Below, piece by piece: positions 9,544-17,006 of a stretch of 43,487 nt of DNA. How positions within the stretch are numbered: the stretch's first letter is position 1; each line of letters begins with the position of its first letter. The notes below the pieces were generated by a model that was not told the origin of the DNA, did not search any database, and worked only from the letters and a program-made list of their open reading frames with translations. The DNA is from Alphaproteobacteria bacterium (GTDB taxonomy: Bacteria; Pseudomonadota; Alphaproteobacteria; Rhizobiales; Xanthobacteraceae): NCBI GenBank assembly GCA_005884765.1, contig VAZV01000186.1, forward strand, positions 1 to 43,487, read 5' to 3'. The position numbers were made by a program, and so were the translations under genes.

Positions 9544-10119
9544 TCAGGCGGTGGGGAGGGCAGCGGCTGGGGCGGATTCGTCCTTCGCCCTGCGATATTG
9601 CGGATACCATTTGGTGAAATAGATCGCGCTGTTGCGGGCGGCGAAGGCAATCGCAAGGCCCGACCAGATCGGCAGTCCCGGCACGTAGAGCATCGCCAAA
9701 TTGGAGGCCATCATCACCAGCGCGGCGGCGGTCCAGGCAGCGGTGATGATGTAGTTCGCGCGCAGGAAGCCGGGCAGGCCTGCGGTTTCGGCGGGCACCG
9801 CTTCAATCGCGTATTGCAGCGTGAACGGGCGGCGGATCAGCATCGAGATCAGCGAGATTGCGAATATGCCGGTGTCGACCGCGAGTTTGACCCCCGGCTT
9901 GCCCAAGCCCGGATCAATCAGCGCGAGGTAGAGTCCGACGCCGGCGAACAGGATCGCGGAGCCCGCGCCGAGCCATTTGAGCGAACGGCCGCGAACGAAA
10001 TCGAGCGCGATCACGGCGAGGCAAATCGCGGCGGCTGCGAATGCGCTCACCTTGGCCGAGGTCAAGAGCATCAGCGACGCAAAGGCGCCGTAGGGGGCGA
10101 GAATCAGGAAGATCGTCAT
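9544..10119 (-). CDS. Integral membrane protein divergent from TetR regulator
   Basis: Protein of 191 aa with five to six hydrophobic segments (MTIFLILAPYGAFASLMLL, FAAAAICLAVIALDFV, AGSAILFAGVGLYLALI, TGIFAISLISMLI, YIITAAWTAAALVMMASNLA, LAIAFAARNSAIYF). It sits in the inner membrane. No transporter motif or catalytic residues are recognised. It is transcribed away from the TetR gene, and two near-identical palindromes lie in the 111-bp gap, so the regulator probably controls it. The ligand and role are unknown. Confidence 0.8.
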   Translation of the reverse strand: MTIFLILAPYGAFASLMLLTSAKVSAFAAAAICLAVIALDFVRGRSLKWLGAGSAILFAGVGLYLALIDPGLGKPGVKLAVDTGIFAISLISMLIRRPFTLQYAIEAVPAETAGLPGFLRANYIITAAWTAAALVMMASNLAMLYVPGLPIWSGLAIAFAARNSAIYFTKWYPQYRRAKDESAPAAALPTA

Positions 10120-10137
10120 GCCTAGCCTCGTCCGACT

Positions 10138-10156
10138 ATCTTTACGATGTAAAGAT
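10138..10156. promoter_or_regulatory. Palindromic operator copy 1 (TetR regulator)
   Basis: Perfect palindrome ATCTTTAC-GAT-GTAAAGAT, 19 bp upstream of the membrane protein start. A second near-copy lies 54 bp away, centre to centre. Confidence 0.7.
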
Positions 10157-10191
10157 GTGGTTACAGCAGCGGCCTCTCACGGTCAAGCAAA

Positions 10192-10210
10192 ATCTTTACG
10201 ATGTAAACAT
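10192..10210. promoter_or_regulatory. Palindromic operator copy 2 (TetR regulator)
   Basis: ATCTTTACGATGTAAACAT differs from copy 1 by a single base. It ends 20 bp before the TetR ATG, where binding would block its own expression. Confidence 0.7.
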
Positions 10211-10230
10211 CAGGCCGTATAAGGTGTTGG

Positions 10231-10962
10231 ATGGCCAAAAGGACCGCGATAACCCGACGCCACGTCCGCCCGGCCGCGAGGCGGGCCGCAAAGGCGCCGG
10301 CGAAGACGCCGCAACAGCCGTCACGGCGCGCGGGCGCCAGTGACGATACGCCGTATCATCACGGCGCGTTGCGCGATGCGCTGCTGGAGGCGGCGGAACG
10401 GGTATTGGAGCGCGACGGGCTCGCCGGGCTGACGTTGCGTGCGGTGGCGCGGGAGGCCGGCGTGTCGCATGCCGCCCCGACCCATCACTTCGGCGATCTC
10501 ACCGGCCTTGTCAGCGAGCTCGCCGCGATCGGCTTCCGCCAGTTCAACGCCACCATGGAGGCGGCGCGCGCCACCGGCACCTTGCCGCTGGAGAAGTCGA
10601 TGGCCGGCGCCAAAGCCTATGTCGGATATGCGCAAGCCCATCCCGGCATGTACGGATTGATGTTCCGGACCGAACGGCTGGACATGTCGCGGCCGTCACT
10701 CCATGAAGCCGCCAATGCTTCATTCGCCGGGCTTGCCGCCGCGGTCGGCGCGAGCCGGCATGAGCAGATCTTCGAGGAGGCGCTGTCGCTCGAACAGGCC
10801 GCCGCGATCGCGCGCGCCTGGTCGCTCGTCCACGGCTTCACCACGCTGCTGCTGGACGGCCGGCTCGCCGATATCCTGCGGCGACTGCCGAAGGGCACCA
10901 GCGTCGAAACCCTGCTGGAGGCCATGCTTAAACTGACCATGGGCCGGCAGGCCGGGTCATGA
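10231..10962 (+). CDS. TetR/AcrR family transcriptional regulator, WHG domain
   Basis: Protein of 243 aa. The first ~38 residues are a basic Arg/Ala/Lys extension (MAKRTAITRRHVRPAARRAA) not needed for the fold. The TetR DNA-binding domain follows (ALRDALLEAAERVLERDGL, then GLTLRAVAREAGVSHAAPTH with the HTH, then HFGDLTGLVSELAA). The C-terminal part carries the WSLVHGFTTLLLDGR signature of the TetR WHG ligand-binding domain. It is probably a dimeric repressor of itself and of the divergent membrane protein gene through the two ATCTTTAC palindromes. Inducer unknown. AAGGTG precedes the ATG. Confidence 0.9.
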   Translation: MAKRTAITRRHVRPAARRAAKAPAKTPQQPSRRAGASDDTPYHHGALRDALLEAAERVLERDGLAGLTLRAVAREAGVSHAAPTHHFGDLTGLVSELAAIGFRQFNATMEAARATGTLPLEKSMAGAKAYVGYAQAHPGMYGLMFRTERLDMSRPSLHEAANASFAGLAAAVGASRHEQIFEEALSLEQAAAIARAWSLVHGFTTLLLDGRLADILRRLPKGTSVETLLEAMLKLTMGRQAGS

Positions 10963-10998
10963 CCCGAGGCCGAAGGAAATCGGCGCTGCCGTTAAGGA

Positions 10999-12240
10999 CT
11001 ACGAGGCAATCAGTTTCTTCACCGGCGTCGGGTCGAGATTGAATATCCTCGCCGCGTTCAAACCCAGAATGTTGCGCTTGGCCTGTTCGGTGAGGAAAGG
11101 AAGATCGCAGATTTCCTGCGGCAAATCGAAATCGTAGTGCGGCCAGTCGGACGAGAACATCAGCTGCGTTTCGGCCCTGATCATTTCGAGGGTGGTTTCG
11201 AGCGCCTTCGGGTGCGTCGTCTCCATGGGTTGGGTGGTGTAGAAACAATTGTGGTTCATGTATTCGCTAGGCATCCGCTTCAACTGGGGAGCCTCGGAAG
11301 GGCGCATCAGGTACTGATCGTCAAGCCGCTGCATCAGGAAGGGCACCCATGCCAATCCGCTTTCAACCCACAGCGCCTTGAGCTGGGGGAACCGTTCGGG
11401 AATCCCGTTCAGGATCCAGTTCGTCATATGGACCATATTGCACCAGACGAATCCCAGTGCGTGCATGCCGAGAAACCGGTTGACGGTCGCAAGCGAAGGG
11501 TCCTGCCAATGATAGCCGGCATGGAAGGCCAGCGGCTTGCCGGTCGCCTCGATCATTGAATAAAGCCGCATATAGTCGTTGTGGTGCACCGGCTTGTGGC
11601 GGGTGCTGGTCACGCAGAATCCGATCACACCTTTCTTGTCGCCTAGCTCCTCGACGGTCCGTTCGGCCTCTTTGGGGGTGTTGAACGGCAAATAGACCAA
11701 CGATTTGACCCGGTCGTCTTCGGACAGGATCTGATCGATGAGCCAGCGATTGTAGGCGCCGCCGAGCCACACTTCCATTTCTGGTTGCGGATGCATGCCG
11801 AGAAAAAGCATGGGCGTCGGGAATACCACCATGTTGTCGATGCCAAGCGAATCCATCGCCCGGCGCGTCAAGGTGACGTCGCGATGGACGTCGGTTTCCT
11901 CGACGATTTCCCGCTGACCGTCCTGATGAGGGATGCGCCCACCCACCGACTGGTAGCGCAGTCCGAGATCGCCATTGAGCCCATAGGGAGGCGCGCCGAG
12001 CCGCTCCGCCTGGAACCGCATCGCGTTGTCGCGGACGACGGGATCCTCGATGTAGGTGACGATCTCCTTCCAGGACACGGTTTCAACATGGTGGGCGTCG
12101 ATGTCGCACACGAACCAGTCCTGCAGGCCGCGGCGGATCGCGTTGCGCCTGGCGTGGGCGAGGATGTCGCGGGTATCGGTGTGAACGCTGATCTCTTGTA
12201 TCGGCGAATATTGCGGCTCGATCCTGCCTTGGATGTTCAT
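10999..12240 (-). CDS. Amidohydrolase family protein (Amidohydro_2, ACMSD-like)
   Basis: Protein of 413 aa from the ATG at 12240, which overlaps the stop of the upstream gene as ATGA. It has TIM-barrel metal-dependent hydrolase features: an N-terminal FVCDIDAHHVETVSW, the central KPLAFHAGYHWQDP with a likely metal-binding His, and a C-terminal MFSSDWPHYDFDLP with the conserved Asp-Trp-Pro-His. This pattern is that of the amidohydrolase_2 group, which includes decarboxylases of aromatic-derived acids. It is the last gene of an operon with a Rieske ferredoxin and a small helical protein, which suggests oxidative breakdown of an aromatic or related compound. The substrate is not known. Confidence 0.85.
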   Translation of the reverse strand: MNIQGRIEPQYSPIQEISVHTDTRDILAHARRNAIRRGLQDWFVCDIDAHHVETVSWKEIVTYIEDPVVRDNAMRFQAERLGAPPYGLNGDLGLRYQSVGGRIPHQDGQREIVEETDVHRDVTLTRRAMDSLGIDNMVVFPTPMLFLGMHPQPEMEVWLGGAYNRWLIDQILSEDDRVKSLVYLPFNTPKEAERTVEELGDKKGVIGFCVTSTRHKPVHHNDYMRLYSMIEATGKPLAFHAGYHWQDPSLATVNRFLGMHALGFVWCNMVHMTNWILNGIPERFPQLKALWVESGLAWVPFLMQRLDDQYLMRPSEAPQLKRMPSEYMNHNCFYTTQPMETTHPKALETTLEMIRAETQLMFSSDWPHYDFDLPQEICDLPFLTEQAKRNILGLNAARIFNLDPTPVKKLIAS

Positions 12241-12596
12241 GATCGTCCTCCCGCGGAATAGGTGTCCTCGTCCGGGCGCCGCCGATACCAAAGCGCAAGC
12301 TCCATCGGTCCGAGATGAAGCGCGCGGAGCATTTCGGAAACCGCCGACAACAGCTCGGTTGGGGTCATTTCGCTGTCCCGCTGTCCCGCGATCGGCGAGA
12401 ACGTTCTTTCCTCTCCGTCGGATTTCGCGACATAGAGACGAATGGCCGCGGTCAGGATCTGCGCGACGGCTTCGTCGGAAACGCGATAGGCTTCGTTGTT
12501 GTCAACCAGCTCCCGCGACGCGCGCAGTAGCTTGGGGGCCGCCTCGTCGATCCAGCCGTAGAGATCGTTTTTCCTGCTACCTTCAGGTTCGAACAT
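12237..12596 (-). CDS. Hypothetical protein in Rieske/amidohydrolase operon
   Basis: Protein of 119 aa from the ATG at 12596 (MFEPEGSRKND). Its start overlaps the end of the Rieske gene by 14 bp and its stop overlaps the amidohydrolase start by 4 bp, so the three are tightly coupled. The sequence is mostly helical and acidic (AAPKLLRASRELVDNNEAYR, EAVAQILTAAIRLYVAK, TELLSAVSEMLRALHLGPME). No cysteine cluster, signal or membrane segment is present. It could be a small accessory subunit of the pathway. No family name recognised. Confidence 0.75.
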   Translation of the reverse strand: MFEPEGSRKNDLYGWIDEAAPKLLRASRELVDNNEAYRVSDEAVAQILTAAIRLYVAKSDGEERTFSPIAGQRDSEMTPTELLSAVSEMLRALHLGPMELALWYRRRPDEDTYSAGGRS

Positions 12597-12948
12597 AGAT
12601 CTCGCCCTCCCGGATCGTGATATCCGCCTTGCGCAGTCGAATGCGGCTGTTGCCCTGATGGAATCCCGTCTTGATGCTGTATTCATAACCGTGCCACGGA
12701 CACACGATGTTGGTTTCGGACGGGTCGTATTCCTGGCGGCGGATCGTCTGGTCGGCGGCGACCGGCTCGATCACTCGCTTCATGATGCGTCCCTGGCAAA
12801 CCGGCCCGGCGCGATGGGCGCAGCGGTTGTGCCAGGCAAAAAATTCGCCATCGATCTTGAAGATTCCGACTTCCTGCTCGCCGCAGTCGATCACCTTGCG
12901 GTCGCCGTCCGCGTAATCGGTCACTTTCCCCGCAGAAAATTCGGGCAT
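12583..12948 (-). CDS. Rieske [2Fe-2S] ferredoxin-like protein
   Basis: Protein of 121 aa. Both Rieske ligand boxes are intact: Cys43-x-His45 (NRCAHRAGPVC) and Cys83-x-x-His86 (VCPWHGYEY). It has the size of a stand-alone Rieske ferredoxin. About 30 extra residues between the boxes (GRIMKRVIEPVAADQTIRRQ) make the insert longer than in typical ferredoxins. It probably passes electrons to an oxygenase or serves as a small oxygenase-linked component. No oxygenase gene is visible in the window. It is the first gene of the three-gene minus-strand operon. Confidence 0.9.
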   Translation of the reverse strand: MPEFSAGKVTDYADGDRKVIDCGEQEVGIFKIDGEFFAWHNRCAHRAGPVCQGRIMKRVIEPVAADQTIRRQEYDPSETNIVCPWHGYEYSIKTGFHQGNSRIRLRKADITIREGEIYVRT

Positions 12949-13322
12949 CTGTCACTCCCGGTCTAGAACTGGCGAGCGCATACCCACCGAATGCTGCTCT
13001 AACCCGCTCCCGTGTCAACCCCGTTTCACCAGTTCCGCGGGGACGGCGCGGGCGCGACCACCTTCTTCCCGTCCTGGCATCCCGTCCTTGCCGCACCAGG
13101 CTTGCCGTGACGGCGGACAAGGGCCGCTACCGCTACCTTGAATGTGACACTCAAGTTTAAAAGGGCTCGTTTCATCAGGGAACGGATGAACTTCACAAGC
13201 GTTCGACTTGCGCAATCTGGGGAAGGTTCAGGCGCTAACGCGCGAAACACCTGACATTGGCGCTGAAACGTTTTAGAACATCATCTTCGCTTTCAGCCTT
13301 CGTTCGAGTATCACTCCACGTC
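12949..13322. other. Divergent intergenic region, Rieske operon and SET gene
   Basis: 374 bases with no convincing coding sequence. It must hold promoters for both flanking genes. The main structure is the CTTGA-N9-TCAAG inverted repeat at 13137-13155. A 22-codon frame from the ATG at 13187 is too short and unsupported. Confidence 0.4.
13137..13155. promoter_or_regulatory. Inverted repeat resembling a MerR-type operator
   Basis: CTTGA-ATGTGACAC-TCAAG sits in a longer 23-bp imperfect palindrome with five non-matching positions. The form resembles dyads between the promoter boxes of MerR-family regulated genes. No MerR gene is adjacent, so the binder is unknown. Confidence 0.35.
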
Positions 13323-14039
13323 ATGCCTGCCATTTCCAAGCATAAGCCCTACCGCATCGGCCGCTCCCGCACCGGACTTGGCCTCTTCGCCACCAAACCG
13401 ATCAAGAAGGGCACCAAAATCGTCCGCTATTTTGGTCCGCTATTGGATTCCCGGAAGAAAAAGGACGACGCGATCGAGAATAAGTACCTGTTCGAGCTCA
13501 ACGGCCGCTGGACCATCGACGGCTCGGTGCGCGAGAACATCGCCCGTTACATCAATCATGCCTGTAAGCCCAACGCGGAATCCGATGTCAAACCCCGCAA
13601 GCGCAAGGTTTTTATCCGCGCCATCAAGAACATCGAGCCGGGCGAAGAGATCAACTACGATTACGGCACCGATTACTTCAAAGCCTATCTGAAGCCGATC
13701 GGCTGCAAATGCGAGGCCTGCGAGAAGAAGCGCAACAAGAAACGCGCCGAGGCGCGGGCCGAACGGCGGCGGCTGAAAGTCAAGGCGGAGCGCAAGTCGC
13801 TGAAGAAGGCGGAGAAGCTCGCCAAGGCCCAAGAAAAGAAGGGTCAAGAAAAGAAGGTTCAAGAAAAGAAGGTTCAGGAAAAACTGAAAGAAAAGCAAAA
13901 GCTGAAGTTGAATGGCGTCAAGGCCAACGGCGAACACCTCAACGGCAAGAGCCGTTCAAAGGTCGCTCGAAACAAGCCGGCTGCCACCAAGCCTCAAACC
14001 CTTGCGGTATCGCCTGACCCAAATCAGATGGCGGCCTAG
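13323..14039 (+). CDS. SET-domain protein (putative lysine methyltransferase)
   Basis: Protein of 238 aa from the ATG at 13323; an upstream in-frame start at 13257 would add unlike sequence. Residues 1-140 form a SET domain: RIGRSRTGLGLFATKPIKKG, then NIARYINHACKPN (SAM-binding and pseudoknot NHxxxPN), then EPGEEINYDYGTDYF (catalytic Tyr region). A post-SET-like CKCEACEKKR follows, which with the Cys of NHAC could bind zinc. The C-terminal ~100 residues are extremely Lys/Glu-rich and basic, with a 5-residue repeat (QEKKV), like histone-H1-type tails, and may bind nucleic acid or be a substrate. Bacterial SET proteins are rare and their targets mostly unknown. Confidence 0.85.
   Translation: MPAISKHKPYRIGRSRTGLGLFATKPIKKGTKIVRYFGPLLDSRKKKDDAIENKYLFELNGRWTIDGSVRENIARYINHACKPNAESDVKPRKRKVFIRAIKNIEPGEEINYDYGTDYFKAYLKPIGCKCEACEKKRNKKRAEARAERRRLKVKAERKSLKKAEKLAKAQEKKGQEKKVQEKKVQEKLKEKQKLKLNGVKANGEHLNGKSRSKVARNKPAATKPQTLAVSPDPNQMAA
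13830..13874 (+). repeat. 15-bp tandem repeat in the SET gene tail
   Basis: Three near-identical copies of CAAGAAAAGAAGGTT (13830, 13845, 13860), plus a partial fourth, encode (QEKKV)n. As 15 is a multiple of three, copy-number change would lengthen or shorten the basic tail without a frameshift. Confidence 0.8.
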
Positions 14040-14665
14040 CCCGGCGAGCCCTTCGACTTCACAAATCCCAGCGTAGTCCAGTCGACGCCAGCGGCACGAT
14101 TTCGTTCCTGGCTGGATTCGGTGCGTAATTGCAATACCGGATGCAGGCCTTGCATTCGTGCCAGCGCGATTGTTTCTTCGGCCGATATTTCGAACATGCG
14201 CCGTCCCTGCGGGACCGGTCCGTGCCTGATCTTCATAATCATCATGCCGCCAGGCCCCAACAGCAAGGCGAGGTTCGGCATCGCCCGGCGGCGCTGGCTC
14301 TCGTCGAAATGCATCCAGACCGCCGTCAGCATGACGACGTCAAATGTCGAATTTCGCGCGCGTAGGCTCGCGAGGTCGGCCAGGCTGTCGTTGATCCATT
14401 CGATCTGCGGCGACGGATGCAGGGCCATCGCCGGCAGCCGCATTGCGTCCGTCGGCTCGACCGCGACGACGCGATGGCCCATCGATGCGAACCAGGCCGC
14501 ATCGCGTCCGGTCCCGGACCCGATATCGAGAACGCTGGACGGCCTATCCGGCAGCAAATGCCGCACGTGCCTGTGATTTTCCGAGGCCGGAATGCTCTCA
14601 TAGCGCCTGAAGAGCTCTTCGGCCTCCTCGGTGTAGCCTTCGGTGCCGCTGATCTGCGCTGACAT
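14036..14665 (-). CDS. Class I SAM-dependent methyltransferase
   Basis: Protein of 209 aa from the ATG at 14665 (MSAQISGTEG). Motif I is clear (SVLDIGSGTGRDAAWFASMG), followed by VVAVEPTDAMR (motif II acidic residue), DVVMLTAVWMHFDE (motif post-II) and LLLGPGGMMIMKIRHG. It is a soluble Rossmann-fold methyltransferase. The acceptor cannot be named. The gene converges on the SET-domain gene and their last four bases overlap. Confidence 0.87.
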   Translation of the reverse strand: MSAQISGTEGYTEEAEELFRRYESIPASENHRHVRHLLPDRPSSVLDIGSGTGRDAAWFASMGHRVVAVEPTDAMRLPAMALHPSPQIEWINDSLADLASLRARNSTFDVVMLTAVWMHFDESQRRRAMPNLALLLGPGGMMIMKIRHGPVPQGRRMFEISAEETIALARMQGLHPVLQLRTESSQERNRAAGVDWTTLGFVKSKGSPG

Positions 14666-14776
14666 GGCGCGCCGCCTCCCTTCCGCAACCAAGCAACGCT
14701 ATCCGGGCAGCATGATCGGATCAGAAAAGATTTGATCCCCACGAAACCAAAGTTACCCGCTGCGCGAACAGATCCG

Positions 14777-15586
14777 TCAACGCGATGCAATGTTCCGCCA
14801 TTTGGTTTCGATCGCGGCGGTGATGGCATGTATTCGCGCCTCATGGGCTGCCCAGAAGGCGCGGCTCGCGGCGGGAGTTCCCTGCCGGTATCTCGCATAG
14901 ACATCGGTTGGCCGGATAAGCTCAAGAGCCGACGGCGTGTTGGTCGTCGCGGCTGTCTCAGCTGCGGCCGTTTTCGATGGGCTCTTCGCCGCACCGGCCG
15001 GCCATGGTCCTGGCCCGCTGTAAGGTGAGCCCATGGCGACGAGATGCGAGCGCGCACGAGTGCAGTACGTGCCGGAGAGCGGAGACATGACCTCCTCGCC
15101 ATGACCAGCTCGATATTTCATCAAGGCCCGGCAGAGATCGCCTGCGGCGAGGCGCCACGCCTGACTGAGATAGATCACGCCGTAATGAATGTTGATTTCG
15201 GGTTTTGCCAGTTCTGCCGTGCTTCCCGTGAAGCCGAGCATGGCCGCCGTTCCCGGCCTCACTTGCATCAAACCGATCTCGCCGACGCGGCCGATCGTCG
15301 AGGCATCATAGCTGCTTTCGACGAACACCACCGCCTCTGCAATATCCGCCGGTAAATCGGTTTTGAGCGTCTCCTGCTCAATCAGCGCCCGGATGCCAGA
15401 TCGTTCGGCAGAATTCTGTCGGGCCGCCGGGGCGGGCGGCTCTGGAGCTTTTGCCTCTTCCTTGGTTTCCTCGACCTTAGCCGGAGAAGCTGGCTCGGCT
15501 CCAGCGTGAGCCAATGTGGCCGCAAGGCTCACCAACACACCGCTAAGCACGGCTATCGCACTCGAACGCATTTCGCGCATCACCAT
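14777..15586 (-). CDS. Lytic transglycosylase (SLT domain), exported
   Basis: Protein of 269 aa. It has a signal peptide (MRSSAIAVLSGVLVSLAATLAHA) and a Pro/Glu/Ala-rich linker. An SLT domain follows with catalytic Glu near residue 90 (AVVFVESSYDASTIG), then GEIGLMQVRPGTAAMLG and NIHYGVIYLSQAWRLA. It should cleave the glycan strand of peptidoglycan with formation of 1,6-anhydromuramic acid in the periplasm. The C-terminal ~90 residues are extra and Ala/Ser/Thr-rich. Three in-frame ATGs (15586, 15580, 15571) all lead into the signal peptide, so the exact start is uncertain. Confidence 0.85.
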   Translation of the reverse strand: MVMREMRSSAIAVLSGVLVSLAATLAHAGAEPASPAKVEETKEEAKAPEPPAPAARQNSAERSGIRALIEQETLKTDLPADIAEAVVFVESSYDASTIGRVGEIGLMQVRPGTAAMLGFTGSTAELAKPEINIHYGVIYLSQAWRLAAGDLCRALMKYRAGHGEEVMSPLSGTYCTRARSHLVAMGSPYSGPGPWPAGAAKSPSKTAAAETAATTNTPSALELIRPTDVYARYRQGTPAASRAFWAAHEARIHAITAAIETKWRNIASR

Positions 15587-15749
15587 TCACCCGGATTGGA
15601 TTTTTTCCTTCGAACGACGATCAGATGTCGGCAGCTTGCAAAGCAGCAGACCATTTTGCCTATCAGTGTTGCAGCTCGATCCTATCATGTCCGGCGATCA
15701 TCGCTTGTTCCTTGTCAGACTTGTGACAAGGAGCGCCACGCACGAATGG

Positions 15750-16022
15750 CTAGATGGACCACGACGAGCCTCTCCTCACGTTTGCGGGTTGGATGACGGC
15801 TCGGCGGAACCAGGCTCGGAGCCGACGCCACAAGCGGATCGGGCACAGCACCCTGCCGACGCTGTTCTCGACCGCCTGAACATGCGCGAACACGAGGAAA
15901 CCTGTGTCGTGCACCAGCGGTTCGGGCATGTTGAGGCAGCGGGCCAAAAGCCAGGTCGCCAAGTTGAGCAACCAGGCAAAGGCGCCGACGGCAGGGCGTG
16001 GGAAGCGGGAAGGCGTGCTCAT
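15750..16022 (-). CDS. Small hypothetical protein divergent from XRE regulator
   Basis: Protein of 90 aa from the ATG at 16022, preceded by CAGGAG six bases away. The N-terminal half is hydrophobic (RPAVGAFAWLLNLATWLLAR), possibly one membrane segment. The C-terminus is very basic (IRLWRRLRAWFRRAVIQ). It may be a small membrane-anchored protein. It is divergent from the XRE-family regulator gene 101 bp away and is a candidate target of that regulator. No family recognised. Confidence 0.55.
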   Translation of the reverse strand: MSTPSRFPRPAVGAFAWLLNLATWLLARCLNMPEPLVHDTGFLVFAHVQAVENSVGRVLCPIRLWRRLRAWFRRAVIQPANVRRGSSWSI

Positions 16023-16123
16023 AGTCATCTCCTGTGACCTTCGAAGATGACCCCGTCTGATACGCAATTCGATTACGTCGGAGGTAATGGAAGGCGTGAA
16101 CAGCGCATGATAGATTTTCGACC

Positions 16124-16945
16124 ATGAACCTGCAGACCTCCACCGCCAGAGACGACCGCGCTCGTCCGGTCCATATCGGCGACCACCTGCGCGAGTGGCG
16201 GCAGCGCCGCCATTTGAGCCAGCTCGATCTCGCCGGCGATGCCGAGATATCGGCGCGCCACTTAAGCTTCGTGGAAACCGGCCGTGCTTCGCCGTCGCGC
16301 GAGATGGTCCTAAAACTCGCGGAGCGACTGGACGTGCCCTTGCGCGAGCGCAACGTGCTGCTGGTCGCAGCGGGGTTCGCGCCGGCGTTTCCGCAGCGTT
16401 CGCTCGACGACCCCGCGCTGAAACCAGTACGGCGGGCGATCGATCTTGTGCTCAAAGCGCACGAGCCCAATCCAGCCCTCGCGGTCGACCGCCATTGGAA
16501 CCTGGTGTCCGCCAACCGTATGGTGGCGCCGCTGCTCGAGGGCGTCCCCGAGCGCCTGCTCGGGCAGCCCTTCAATGTGCTGCGGCTGAGCTTTCATCCC
16601 GAAGGACTGGCGTCGCGCACCGTCAATCTCGCCGAATGGTGCGGGCATCTCCTGGAGCGGCTGCATCGGCAGTGCGAGACCACCGCTGACCCCGAGCTGA
16701 TCAAACTCTATTCCGACCTCAAGGCCTATCCGATCCCGGCGCGCTCCGCGCCATTGTCATCCGACAACGTCGCGATCCCCTTCAAGATGCGCCACCACGG
16801 CGAGATCTTAAGCTTTTTCTCCACCACGATGGTGTTCGGCACGCCCGTCGACATCACGACCTCGGAACTGGCGCTGGAAACGTTCTTTCCGGCCGATGAT
16901 CTGACCGCCGAGCGGATGCGGGCGATCGCGGCAAACCTCGACTAG
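16124..16945 (+). CDS. XRE family transcriptional regulator, MmyB-like ligand domain
   Basis: Protein of 273 aa. The N-terminal Xre helix-turn-helix spans about residues 18-75 (IGDHLREWRQRRHLSQLDLA, then ISARHLSFVETGRASPSREM). The C-terminal part from about 100 matches the MmyB-like domain (NPALAVDRHWNLVSANRMVA, later GEILSFFSTTMVFGTPVDIT and ELALETFFPADD). This is a common actinobacterial/proteobacterial regulator type with a PAS-like ligand pocket. It probably regulates the divergent small gene or itself. Ligand unknown. Confidence 0.9.
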   Translation: MNLQTSTARDDRARPVHIGDHLREWRQRRHLSQLDLAGDAEISARHLSFVETGRASPSREMVLKLAERLDVPLRERNVLLVAAGFAPAFPQRSLDDPALKPVRRAIDLVLKAHEPNPALAVDRHWNLVSANRMVAPLLEGVPERLLGQPFNVLRLSFHPEGLASRTVNLAEWCGHLLERLHRQCETTADPELIKLYSDLKAYPIPARSAPLSSDNVAIPFKMRHHGEILSFFSTTMVFGTPVDITTSELALETFFPADDLTAERMRAIAANLD

Positions 16946-17006
16946 CGCGCTTGTTTCGTGTGCCGCTGGGCTTATCTTGGGATCATCGTTCCCGGAGAAT
17001 ACGCCG

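Noticed and set aside
13187..13255. 22-codon ORF in the SET gene upstream region
   Set aside because: It is too short, lacks any hydrophobic or conserved feature, and most likely lies in the promoter region.
15715..16575. 286-codon minus-strand open frame over the XRE gene and the small hypothetical
   Set aside because: It is a shadow frame, Arg/Ser-rich with no domain, and overlaps a clear regulator on the other strand.
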